Shown one piece after another: positions 1 through 5,316 of a stretch of DNA of 6,001 nucleotides. Made by a program: the position numbers and the translations under genes. This stretch comes from Chloroflexota bacterium. Its GTDB lineage: Bacteria; Chloroflexota; Anaerolineae; Thermoflexales; Thermoflexaceae. Under the pieces are notes generated by a model. The model saw only the letters and a list, made by a program, of their open reading frames with translations. It was not told where the DNA came from and made no database searches. Location: contig JAUQQB010000186.1 in assembly GCA_030550075.1 (NCBI GenBank), positions 1-6,001 on the forward strand, given 5' to 3'. Positions within the stretch are counted from its first letter, which is position 1; the number at the start of each line of letters is the position of its first letter.

Positions 1-213
1 CGTGAAGCCCTCCCCCCGCGCCTTGGGAAGGCGCCGGACCAGAGGGGTGCGCCCACCCTCAAAATAGGGCGGCATCTTCCGATCACCGGAACGGGACTTC
101 TGCCCCTTCCGGCCTCGTCCGGCATAGGTCCCATGGCCTGAGCCGAGCCCGCGGCCCACCCGCTTTCGTTCCTTCTTCGAACCCGGCGCCGGCTTCAACT
201 CATGAAGCTTCAC
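1..213 (-). CDS. rplO: 50S ribosomal protein L15 (5' part, cut by window edge)
   Basis: L15 is a late-assembling 23S rRNA-binding protein of the large subunit. The first 71 residues are in the window and the frame is open to the left edge; the family is usually about 145-150 residues, so roughly half is missing. The family's glycine- and arginine-rich N-terminal region is clear: GRGLGSGHGTYAGRGRKGQK at about residues 20-39, followed by the conserved FEGG at residues 51-54. The start is a GTG at 213-211, with a GGAGG Shine-Dalgarno a few bases upstream that lies inside rpmD. The gene overlaps the end of rpmD by 14 nt, which suggests translational coupling. Its position as the last gene seen in the spc order agrees with the call. 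Confidence 0.97.
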   Translation of the reverse strand, partial: MKLHELKPAPGSKKERKRVGRGLGSGHGTYAGRGRKGQKSRSGDRKMPPYFEGGRTPLVRRLPKARGEGFT

Positions 214-409
214 GCTCCACCTCCTCCACGCGAACCAAATGGCTGACTTTGTTGATCATCCCACGCACGACCGGCGCATCCGGCCACTCCGCCACATCAT
301 TCAAATGACGCAACCCCAGCGTGCGGAGCGTGTGACGCTGGCGCTGGGAGTACCCGATGGGGCTCTTCACCAGCGTGATCCGAAGCAGTCGAATCCTCTC
401 ACCCTTCAT
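200..409 (-). CDS. rpmD: 50S ribosomal protein L30
   Basis: L30 is a small large-subunit protein. The product is 69 residues, slightly longer than the usual 58-62, with the family core: a first strand LRITLVKSPIG (about residues 9-19), then the helix RQRHTLRTLGL and the stretch PVVRGMINKVSHLVRV. The frame is open further upstream to 469, but that extension has no family similarity and would lie deep in rpsE. The ATG at 409-407 gives a normal L30 N-terminus and overlaps the rpsE stop by 11 nt, so the two genes are probably coupled. The C-terminus ends in a short acidic tail that overlaps the rplO start. Confidence 0.96.
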   Translation of the reverse strand: MKGERIRLLRITLVKSPIGYSQRQRHTLRTLGLRHLNDVAEWPDAPVVRGMINKVSHLVRVEEVEREAS

Positions 410-929
410 GGCGCTTCCGGCTCCATGGTGGCATGGCTTCTTCGATGGGCCTACTACGAATCTGGGCAATCTCCTCTGGGGAGTGCAACATCTCCAGCCC
501 CTTCATCGTGGCGTAAACCACATTGACCGGGTTAGTGCTCCCCAGGATCTTGGTTAACACATCCCGAATCCCAGCAGCCTCCAAGACAGCCCGAACTCCC
601 CCGGCGGCGATCACACCGGTCCCCGGCGAGGCAGGCTTCAGGATCAGCCGGGTGGCTCCGAGCTTCACCATCACCGGATGGGGGATCGTCGTTCCCAGCA
701 AAGCCACTTTCTTCATATTCCGTCGAGCGCGCTCTGTGGCCTTCCGCATGGCCTCCGGGACAGCGCGGGCCTTGCCGATCCCCACACCCACGCGTCCATT
801 CCGATCACCCACCACAGCGACCACCCGGAAAGAGAAAGATCGGCCACCTTTGTGGACCTTCGCCACACGGGCGATATCCACAATCCGCTCCTCGTATTCC
901 ACTGTGGGAACTTCCTGAATCTCCGCCAT
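399..929 (-). CDS. rpsE: 30S ribosomal protein S5
   Basis: S5 sits on the back of the small subunit near the decoding site and helps translational fidelity. The product is 176 residues, typical for the family. Visible features are the loop AKVHKGGRSF (residues 23-32), corresponding to the loop where spectinomycin-resistance changes map in other bacteria and which looks wild type here; the signature GDRNGRVGVGIGKA (41-54); and the C-terminal domain with GTGVIAAGGVRAVLEAAGI. I chose the ATG at 929-927 because GAGG lies 5 nt upstream. An in-frame GTG two codons earlier (935-933) is possible but has a poorer leader. The C-terminus is slightly extended beyond the usual core. The gene follows rplR after a 109-nt gap and overlaps rpmD. 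Confidence 0.97.
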   Translation of the reverse strand: MAEIQEVPTVEYEERIVDIARVAKVHKGGRSFSFRVVAVVGDRNGRVGVGIGKARAVPEAMRKATERARRNMKKVALLGTTIPHPVMVKLGATRLILKPASPGTGVIAAGGVRAVLEAAGIRDVLTKILGSTNPVNVVYATMKGLEMLHSPEEIAQIRSRPIEEAMPPWSRKRHEG

Positions 930-1038
930 CGTCACCTCGCTTTGCGAACTCCTCTTGTTGCCTCACAGGATGCAATCTGGGAGTGGGATAGGGAGCCAGG
1001 TGCCTTTATCGCGACCAGTCCCCTACCTGAAACTGGTT

Positions 1039-1407
1039 TTAAAACTCCAGTCCAGCCTCACGGGCCGCATCGGCTAAGGCCTTCACCCGGCCATGGTATT
1101 TATAGCCGCCCCGATCGAATACCACCTTACGGATCCCTTTCGACATGGCCCGCTGAGCGATCAGGCGGCCCACCCGACGCGCCTTCTCCGTCTTGGTCAG
1201 GCCATCCAGCTGCCCCCGAAGCTCAGGATCCAGCGTGGAGGCCGCCGTCAGGGTGATCCCACTCGTATCATCAATGATCTGAGCATAAATGTGCTTCAGG
1301 CTCCGGAAAACCGAAAGCCGGGGCTGTTCCGGAGTGCCGGACACTTTCTTTCGGACCCGCAGATGTCGTCGCCGACGTCCTTCATCTCGTGGATGCTCCC
1401 AGCTCAT
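1039..1407 (-). CDS. rplR: 50S ribosomal protein L18
   Basis: L18 binds 5S rRNA together with L5 and helps place the 5S RNP on the large subunit. The product is 122 residues, the usual length. It has an arginine-rich N-terminus (RRRRHLRVRKKVSGT), the family motif PRLSVFRSLKHIYAQIIDD, and the conserved end DRGGYKYHGRVKALADAAREAGLEF is visible at the C-terminus (split as DRGGYKYHGRV then KALADAAREAGLEF). The ATG at 1407-1405 is preceded by GGGAGGAG with good spacing. Its upstream spacer is unusually long and structured (see 1433-1566), so expression of L18 and the genes after it may be controlled separately from rplF. Confidence 0.97.
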   Translation of the reverse strand: MSWEHPRDEGRRRRHLRVRKKVSGTPEQPRLSVFRSLKHIYAQIIDDTSGITLTAASTLDPELRGQLDGLTKTEKARRVGRLIAQRAMSKGIRKVVFDRGGYKYHGRVKALADAAREAGLEF

Positions 1408-1432
1408 CGACAGCTCCTCCCGGGGGCCAGGA

Positions 1433-1566
1433 TTTTATCCCTGAGCCCGAGGATTTTAATCTCATCGAACTTACCAACTGATCTCTATCAAGAAGGGATA
1501 ATAGGCACCTTCCCCTTTTATCCCTGGGCGTCCTTCCTGAACAGAGATCGAGAGGAAGGGATAATA
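1433..1566 (-). promoter_or_regulatory. Structured leader between rplF and rplR with four alternating inverted copies of an 8-nt motif
   Basis: The 193-nt spacer between the rplF stop and the rplR start carries TTATCCCT at 1435-1442 and 1518-1525, and its exact complement AGGGATAA at 1494-1501 and 1557-1564. The copies alternate, so each can pair with either neighbour. In the transcript (minus strand) the pair 1518-1525/1557-1564 can be extended inward by TCCT (1535-1538) with AGGA (1553-1556). A competing hairpin uses 1494-1501 with 1518-1525 and a 16-nt loop. The element ends shortly before the rplR Shine-Dalgarno. The pairing is seen directly; a role as attenuator, protein-binding leader or processing site is inference. 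It matches no riboswitch or r-protein leader that I recognise. Confidence 0.45.
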
Positions 1567-1600
1567 CCAGATGGGCCTCGTTCACACCCGGTCCCCCAGA

Positions 1601-2170
1601 CTATTTGACCTTGCCAGCCTTTCCGGCCTTACGCCGGATAGGCTCGTCCTCCCAGTGATCGCCTTTCCAATAGGTGTAACGAATTCCTTTGCCTTTGTAA
1701 GGCTCCGGCGGGCGCAGGGCCCGAATCTTGGCCGCAACCTGGCCCACCAGCTGTTTGTCAATACCCGAGACCGTGATGATGCGATCCCGCGTGCTGACTT
1801 CAAAGGTGATCCCCTCAGGGGGTTCCACAATAATCGGATGGGAATATCCCAGATACAGGGCAATGGCCTTCCCCATTGGCTCCGCCCGATAGCCCACGCC
1901 CTCAATGCGCAGATGTTGCTGGAATCCCTGGGTCACCCCGGTCACCATATTCGCTAGCAGGGCCCGAGTCAGGCCGTGGAGGGCTTTATGCTTTCGATCA
2001 TCGGATGGCCGTCGCACGACCAGATGACCATCCTCGATAGCGATCTGCATGGAAGGATGAAAAGTTCGAGTCAAGATTCCTTTTGGCCCGGTCACCGTCA
2101 CGGTGGAACCATCGATCTGTACCCGAACCTCGGGCGGGATCGGAATCGGTTTCTTTCCTACGCGCGACAC
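1601..2170 (-). CDS. rplF: 50S ribosomal protein L6
   Basis: L6 binds 23S rRNA near the sarcin-ricin loop and the factor-binding site. The product is 189 residues against a usual 177-180. The N-terminus SRVGKKPIPIP and the first domain motif VTVTGPKG are typical, and the second domain ends with the L6 signature PPEPYKGKGIRY. After that signature there are about 8-10 extra residues rich in W, D and E before the usual basic tail RRKAGKAGK, which accounts for the added length. The start is GTG at 2170-2168 with GGGGAGGG a few bases upstream, in the 12-nt gap after rpsH. The next gene, rplR, is 193 nt away. Confidence 0.97.
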   Translation of the reverse strand: MSRVGKKPIPIPPEVRVQIDGSTVTVTGPKGILTRTFHPSMQIAIEDGHLVVRRPSDDRKHKALHGLTRALLANMVTGVTQGFQQHLRIEGVGYRAEPMGKAIALYLGYSHPIIVEPPEGITFEVSTRDRIITVSGIDKQLVGQVAAKIRALRPPEPYKGKGIRYTYWKGDHWEDEPIRRKAGKAGKVK

Positions 2171-2182
2171 GGTTCCCTCCCC

Positions 2183-2593
2183 TTACCAGACATAGCAGAT
2201 CACCTCACCGCCGATACCCAGACGGCGAGCCTGCTTATCGGTCAGAATGCCCCTTGGAGTAGAGAGGATCGCAATCCCCATTCCGCTCATTACCAATGGG
2301 ATGTCTTCCTTGCCCACATATACCCGACGGCCCGGCTTGCTCACCCGTTGCAGGCCCGAGATGGCCGGCTTCCGAAAACGGCGCTCGCCGACATACTTTA
2401 ACCTGATGATCAGCTTTGGCTGCGGCCGATCATTTGTCACCTCGAAATCCTCAATATAACCCTCTTCCTTAAGCACGCGAGCGATGGCCACCTTGAGCTT
2501 GGAGCTGGGGATGGCCACCCGGCTGTGCCCCACCATGGAGGCATTTCGGATTCGGGTGAGCATATCAGCAATCGGATCGGTCACCGCGCTCAT
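2183..2593 (-). CDS. rpsH: 30S ribosomal protein S8
   Basis: S8 is an early-binding small-subunit protein that contacts the central domain of 16S rRNA. In Escherichia coli it also represses the spc operon by binding mRNA near the rplE start. The product is 136 residues, normal for the family. The N-terminus TDPIADMLTRIRNA, the middle IPSSKLKVAIARVLKEEGYI and the C-terminus GILTDKQARRLGIGGEVICYVW are all diagnostic (the last is read as GILTDKQARRLG then IGGEVICYVW). The frame is open upstream to 2623, but the ATG at 2593-2591 gives the conserved N-terminus and has AGGAG 8 nt upstream. The gap to rplF is 12 nt. Confidence 0.97.
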   Translation of the reverse strand: MSAVTDPIADMLTRIRNASMVGHSRVAIPSSKLKVAIARVLKEEGYIEDFEVTNDRPQPKLIIRLKYVGERRFRKPAISGLQRVSKPGRRVYVGKEDIPLVMSGMGIAILSTPRGILTDKQARRLGIGGEVICYVW

Positions 2594-2670
2594 CGTTTGC
2601 ACTCCTGTCCAGATATTCCTCATCGGACGCCTGACACCTTTCTCATGCTGAATTCGGCATGGATGGAAAT

Positions 2671-2853
2671 TTACCAGCTAGCCTTACGAACGCCAGGGAT
2701 CAGCCCCTGGAGGGCCAGCTCTCGGAAGCAAATGCGGCACAACGCGAACCGTCGGATATACGCGCGGGGCCGACCGCACCGGCGACACCGGTTCCGCACC
2801 CGCACCTTGTATTTCCGCCGCATCTCCCGATACATCATGCACTTGCGCGCCAC
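2671..2853 (-). CDS. rpsZ: 30S ribosomal protein S14, zinc-binding type
   Basis: S14 binds the head of the 30S subunit and is needed late in assembly. This is the short zinc form: 60 residues, with CRRC at 23-26 and CRIC at 39-42, giving the spacing C-x2-C-x12-C-x2-C expected for one structural zinc. The C-terminus ending in GVRKASW is the family hallmark. The frame is open upstream to 2940, but the GTG at 2853-2851 gives the normal length and is directly preceded by GAGGAGGAGG. The gene lies 31 nt after rplE and 77 nt before rpsH. The zinc-independent long form (rpsN, about 100 residues) is excluded by length and cysteines. Confidence 0.97.
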   Translation of the reverse strand: MARKCMMYREMRRKYKVRVRNRCRRCGRPRAYIRRFALCRICFRELALQGLIPGVRKASW

Positions 2854-2884
2854 GTCCTCCTCCTCGGGTCTGACATCCGTCGTT

Positions 2885-3451
2885 TTAACTCTTGCGGAAC
2901 GGCATGCCAAGCAGCTCCAGCAGCCGCCGCGCCTCCGCATCGGTTTTCGCCGTGGTCACAATGGTGATCTCCATCCCCCGGACTTTATCCACCTGACTGT
3001 AATCGATCTCCGGCCAGACCAGCTGCTCCCGGAGCCCCAAGGTGTAATTTCCCCGGCCATCGAAGGAATCCGCTGAGACCCCACGGAAATCCCGGATGCG
3101 TGGCAGGGCCACGTTGAATAAGCGGTCCAGGAAAGCCCACATTCGATCCCCGCGCAAGGTCACCTTGACCCCAATGGGGCGTCCGGCCCGCAGTTTGAAG
3201 GCCGCGATGGATTTGCGAGCTTTGGTGATCAGCGGCTTCTGGCCTGTGATGGTGGCGATGTTCTGAACTGCGTAATCCAGGGCCTTGGGGTTGGCGACCG
3301 CTTCCCCAACTCCGACGTTCACCACCACCTTCCAGATCCGTGGGACCTCCATCATGCTGCGATAGCCGAATTCCCGCACAAGGACCGGCTGGACTTCTTC
3401 CAGGTAACGCTGCTTCAAACGCGGAACCACCTTAGTGGTTGTCTCCGCCAT
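2885..3451 (-). CDS. rplE: 50S ribosomal protein L5
   Basis: L5 binds 5S rRNA and contacts the P-site tRNA elbow in the central protuberance. The product is 188 residues (usual about 179). Diagnostic stretches are the NVGVGEA strand (residues 45-51), the TGQKP...KARKSIAAFKLR region (70-88), PIGVKVTLRG (92-101) and FDGRGNYTLG (130-139). The ATG at 3451-3449 is chosen because GGGAGG (3465-3460) lies about 8 nt upstream and the protein then begins like other L5 sequences. The frame continues upstream to an ATG that overlaps the rplX stop by ATGA, but those 25 residues do not resemble L5 and that ATG has no Shine-Dalgarno. The 71-nt spacer is structured. Confidence 0.97.
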   Translation of the reverse strand: MAETTTKVVPRLKQRYLEEVQPVLVREFGYRSMMEVPRIWKVVVNVGVGEAVANPKALDYAVQNIATITGQKPLITKARKSIAAFKLRAGRPIGVKVTLRGDRMWAFLDRLFNVALPRIRDFRGVSADSFDGRGNYTLGLREQLVWPEIDYSQVDKVRGMEITIVTTAKTDAEARRLLELLGMPFRKS

Positions 3452-3465
3452 CCTGATCGCCTCCC

Positions 3466-3525
3466 TAAGTCTCACCGGATTGCAAGCAGAACGTGAACCG
3501 TTGTCCTCATTAGACTTACGGTTCA
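3466..3525 (-). promoter_or_regulatory. Possible mRNA pseudoknot at the rplX-rplE junction
   Basis: In the transcript an 8-bp perfect stem can form between TGAACCGT (3525-3518) and ACGGTTCA (3501-3494). The 16-nt loop starts with AAGTCT (3517-3512), which is complementary to AGACTT (3472-3467), directly 5' of the rplE Shine-Dalgarno AGGGAGG (3466-3460). Together these make an H-type pseudoknot arrangement spanning the rplX stop and ending at the rplE ribosome-binding site. In E. coli this junction is where S8 binds to repress the spc operon, so a regulatory role is attractive. I see no specific resemblance to the S8 site, and the spans are short enough that chance pairing is possible. Confidence 0.35.
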
Positions 3526-3846
3526 TGGAAAAGTCGCTTTGCACTTTCTACACTGACGAAGCTTCCGCCCGCCACCTTCCACAGCAAAGCCCACGCGCGT
3601 AGGCTGGTTGCATTTCGGGCAGATCAACATCACGTTGGAGATGTGGATCGGCGCCTCGAATTCGATAATGCCGCCCACCTGCAATCGCCCGGTCGGTCGG
3701 GGCCGCTGATGTTTCTTCACAATGTTCACCCCGGCGACCACCACACGGTTTTCCTTCGGGAGCACCCGCAAGACTTCTCCCTGAGCGCCCCGATCCTCCC
3801 CGGCAATCACCAGGACCTTATCCTTTCGCTTGATCTTGGCTGCCAT
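3523..3846 (-). CDS. rplX: 50S ribosomal protein L24
   Basis: L24 is an assembly-initiating protein that binds the 5' domain of 23S rRNA. The product is 107 residues, usual for the family. The N-terminal KOW-type segment is clear (KDKVLVIAGEDRGAQGEVLRV, about residues 8-28, with the typical VIAGEDRGAQGEV core), followed by GVNIVKKHQRP (39-49). The C-terminal part contains CPKC (76-79) and CRKC (99-102), a four-cysteine zinc ribbon found in many but not all bacterial L24 proteins. The ATG at 3846-3844 has GGAGGG upstream. Unusually, the gene does not follow rplN directly: a nucleotidyltransferase-HEPN cassette and a 153-nt stretch lie between them. Confidence 0.97.
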   Translation of the reverse strand: MAAKIKRKDKVLVIAGEDRGAQGEVLRVLPKENRVVVAGVNIVKKHQRPRPTGRLQVGGIIEFEAPIHISNVMLICPKCNQPTRVGFAVEGGGRKLRQCRKCKATFP

Positions 3847-4003
3847 GAACGCTTTCCCTCCAGGAAAACTCCATAGATCTTGCGCGGATCATATGTAAAG
3901 TAATCATCGCCAAGCGTCGAGCTTTGTAAAGCAATCCATTTCGGGGAATCCAAAGGAAGCGACAGCCCCTTCCAATCACCATCTTCATGGAGGGACTGCT
4001 CAT
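3818..4003 (-). CDS. Small reading frame after the HEPN gene, unknown, possibly not a gene
   Basis: An ATG at 4003-4001 overlaps the HEPN stop as ATGA and has a nearly ideal Shine-Dalgarno, GGGGAGG at 4015-4009, with a 5-nt spacer. It opens a 61-residue frame that covers the whole 153-nt stretch before rplX and ends 29 nt inside rplX. The product would be basic and Met/Arg-rich (MSSPSMKMVIGRGCRFLWIP at the start) with no signal peptide, membrane segment or family that I recognise. For: the start signal and coupling are better than for many real genes here. Against: its tail lies in the conserved rplX 5' end, the composition is unremarkable, and the good Shine-Dalgarno is partly forced by HEPN codons. 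It could instead be untranslated spacer left by the cassette insertion. Confidence 0.3.
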   Translation of the reverse strand: MSSPSMKMVIGRGCRFLWIPRNGLLYKARRLAMITLHMIRARSMEFSWRESVHGSQDQAKG

Positions 4004-4422
4004 GTTATCCTCCCCGATGATTCCAGAAAGCGTCGTGAAGCGCGCACAACTCGTTCCGCAGCCTGGAAGGCTATGTCTGCCTGAACATCTGTATAAACTT
4101 CGCTGGGCACGCTCGGAGAAGGCAGCCCGTTTGGATAGCGCGTTGGGATATAGAACTGATCCAGCAAGGCTCCATCGCTTTGCAGCGTCGCAAATGCTGG
4201 ATCGTAGGCCGCGCATTGCCGCGCCAGCTCCCGCACAGAATGTCCCAGGACCACACGGCTTCCTTTAAAATAAAGAACAGCCTTCAACGCCTTCTCTGCC
4301 GCCTGCTGGCTATGAAAGCAAGCAGCAGCGTAATGCCCCGCTGCCCTAAGAGTTCGAACCACCTCTAGATCCGCCTCAGCCTGTCGAAGCCAGCGCCAGG
4401 CCTCTGTTTCACTCGGCTTCAT
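4000..4422 (-). CDS. HEPN-domain protein, putative toxin of a MNT-HEPN pair
   Basis: HEPN proteins are small all-alpha proteins; many are metal-independent RNases and are encoded next to minimal nucleotidyltransferases as toxin-antitoxin pairs. The product is 140 residues. It has the family's first helix (EAWRWLRQAEADLEVV, residues 7-22), the hallmark second helix HYAAACFHSQQAAEKALKAV (30-49), and a candidate catalytic RX4H motif, R56-VVLG-H61, continued as HSVREL. The motif lacks a tyrosine two residues after the histidine, so it is not a classical HepT RX4HXY site. The ATG at 4422-4420 overlaps the nucleotidyltransferase gene by 14 nt, with GAGGGG about 10 nt upstream; an upstream extension to 4464 has no HEPN similarity. 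RNase activity and toxicity are inferred from the family. Confidence 0.88.
   Translation of the reverse strand: MKPSETEAWRWLRQAEADLEVVRTLRAAGHYAAACFHSQQAAEKALKAVLYFKGSRVVLGHSVRELARQCAAYDPAFATLQSDGALLDQFYIPTRYPNGLPSPSVPSEVYTDVQADIAFQAAERVVRASRRFLESSGRIT
4009..4015 (-). promoter_or_regulatory. Strong Shine-Dalgarno inside the 3' end of the HEPN gene
   Basis: GGGGAGG lies 5 nt before an ATG that overlaps the HEPN stop codon. It is the main evidence that something is translated after the HEPN gene. The same bases encode the S-G-R residues near the HEPN C-terminus, so coincidence is possible. Confidence 0.45.
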
Positions 4423-4729
4423 AAAGCACGATCCCCTCTTGCTGGACCACCCAACCGAGGCCAAACTCTTTCATCCGCTCGAATTCCTCCGGTGTATACA
4501 CCAGGATCTCGGCCGGGCGGCCGAATTCCACCAAGTAAGGAACCATTTCATGAAGCCTCTCCATGAAAGGGCGATCAGTCCTTTTCACAAGGATCACATC
4601 ATAATCGCTCAGGTCGTCCGCCTCGCCTCGAGCGCGAGATCCAAACAGGATGATCTTTTGCGGCTCATAGCGCCTGAGCAAAGCGACCAGCCGCTCCAGC
4701 TCCGGATCCTCGAGCATCCCCCTACGCAT
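4409..4729 (-). CDS. Minimal nucleotidyltransferase (MNT), putative antitoxin partner of the HEPN protein
   Basis: This belongs to the nucleotidyltransferase superfamily (polymerase beta-like, short MNT type). The product is 106 residues, typical of the stand-alone form. The catalytic motif is complete: IILFGSRARG with G30-S31, then ten residues, then D42-Y-D44 (GSX10DXD). A likely third acidic residue is E74 in AEILVYTPEEF, where many relatives have Asp. In characterised MntA/HepT systems such an enzyme adds AMP to the HEPN toxin and silences it; that activity here is inferred. The ATG at 4729-4727 is 17 nt after the rplN stop and has GAGGG upstream. The pair is therefore probably transcribed with the ribosomal genes, and the 14-nt overlap with the HEPN gene suggests coupled, antitoxin-first translation. 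Confidence 0.92.
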   Translation of the reverse strand: MRRGMLEDPELERLVALLRRYEPQKIILFGSRARGEADDLSDYDVILVKRTDRPFMERLHEMVPYLVEFGRPAEILVYTPEEFERMKEFGLGWVVQQEGIVLYEAE

Positions 4730-4746
4730 GGCTGCCCTCGTCCCTT

Positions 4747-5115
4747 TTAAAGCACCTCAGGCGCCAAGGAGATGATCTTGGTAAAGCCCTTGTCGCGGAG
4801 CTCCCGGGCGACAGGGCCAAAGATCCGCGTTCCCTTCGGGTTGCCAAATTCATCTAAGATCACTGCGGCGTTATCATCGAAACGAATCGTCGATCCATCT
4901 GGACGGCGGTATTCCTTAGCAGTCCGGACGATGACTGCGCGCACGACCTCGCCCTTTTTCACCGTGGCGGTCGGGATCGCATCTTTGACCGTGGCCACCA
5001 CCACATCCCCGACGTAGCCATAACGGCGGTAAGAGCCGCCCAGCACCCGGATGACCAGGATCTCCCGAGCACCTGTATTGTCTGCCACTTTGAGACGGGT
5101 CTCCTGCTGAATCAT
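4747..5115 (-). CDS. rplN: 50S ribosomal protein L14
   Basis: L14 lies at the subunit interface, forms an intersubunit bridge and binds 23S rRNA. The product is 122 residues, exactly the standard bacterial length, with the N-terminus MIQQETRLKVADNTGAREI, the family signature around GEVVRAVIVRT (residues 55-65), FDDNAAVI (79-86) and the conserved end GFTKIISLAPEVL. The ATG at 5115-5113 has AGGAGG about 8 nt upstream. It is separated from rpsQ by 218 nt, which is long for this pair, and is followed not by rplX but by the nucleotidyltransferase gene after 17 nt. Confidence 0.98.
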   Translation of the reverse strand: MIQQETRLKVADNTGAREILVIRVLGGSYRRYGYVGDVVVATVKDAIPTATVKKGEVVRAVIVRTAKEYRRPDGSTIRFDDNAAVILDEFGNPKGTRIFGPVARELRDKGFTKIISLAPEVL

Positions 5116-5180
5116 GGATACGCCTCCTGCGATGCCACTGCTGCATGATTAGACATGTTGCATACCTGGACAGGCGATTG

Positions 5181-5214
5181 CCCCACCCCCCTTCATCCCT
5201 CCTCCCCATGGCCC
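5181..5214. repeat. G/C-rich intergenic element, copy A
   Basis: This 34-bp stretch in the rpsQ-rplN spacer matches the stretch at 5952-5985 with about 30 of 34 bases identical, in the same orientation. Both are runs of C broken by TTCATCCCT-like or TTGATCCCC-like cores and end in TCCCC-A/G-TGGCCC. In this copy the following hairpin is degenerate (GGCC-CAAAA-GGCC only). It looks like a diverged or decaying member of a dispersed intergenic repeat. Low complexity could inflate the match. Confidence 0.5.
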
Positions 5215-5279
5215 AAAAGGCCGTAAGGACTTGGCTTTCTCATCCACTTATGCTCTGAAGATGAAAGAACTTCTTCTGC

Positions 5280-5316
5280 GGGCTGAGCCAGAGGTCTTCA
5301 ACCCTTGGCTCAGCCC
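5280..5316. repeat. 11-bp inverted repeat (hairpin) between rpsQ and rplN
   Basis: GGGCTGAGCCA (5280-5290) is the exact reverse complement of TGGCTCAGCCC (5306-5316), with a 15-nt loop, starting 17 nt after the rpsQ stop. In the transcript it would be a stable GC-rich hairpin. No U-run follows on either strand, so it is not a canonical intrinsic terminator. An RNA-processing site, an mRNA-stabilising 3' end for rpmC-rpsQ, or a partial terminator are possible roles. Confidence 0.6.

Noticed and set aside
1032..1051. Near-palindrome ACTGG-TTTTAAAA-CCAGT across the rplR stop
   Set aside because: The stem is interrupted and A/T-rich in the centre, and half lies in coding sequence; it is likely coincidence.
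678..1256. Long plus-strand open frame of 192 codons
   Set aside because: It lies across rpsE and rplR on the opposite strand, is low-complexity and Pro/Ser/Arg-rich, and is a by-product of GC-rich codon use.
1433..1566. CRISPR-like array from the repeated 8-mers
   Set aside because: The repeats are too short, alternate in orientation and have irregular spacing, and no cas genes are nearby.
2643..2660. CATGC...GCATG inverted repeat in the rpsH-rpsZ spacer
   Set aside because: Only 5 bp of stem and no further support.
2525..3076. Plus-strand open frame of 183 codons
   Set aside because: It is antisense to rpsH, rpsZ and rplE, all of which are firmly identified, and it shows no recognisable domain.
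3449..3526. An upstream ATG, overlapping the rplX stop as ATGA, in frame with rplE and adding 25 residues to L5
   Set aside because: That ATG lacks a Shine-Dalgarno, the added residues do not resemble L5, and the start at 3451 has GGGAGG at good spacing. The bases are better explained as a structured spacer.
4004..4216. Extension of the small post-HEPN frame upstream to 4216
   Set aside because: This part is an alternative frame inside the well-supported HEPN gene. Only the portion from the ATG at 4003 has a start signal.
3847..4746. Insertion-sequence or integrase remnant that carried in the MNT-HEPN pair
   Set aside because: I found no terminal inverted repeats, target duplication or transposase-like frame at either edge of the cassette.
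5280..5316. Intrinsic terminator after rpsQ
   Set aside because: The hairpin is strong, but no run of U follows in either direction, so I list it as an inverted repeat only.
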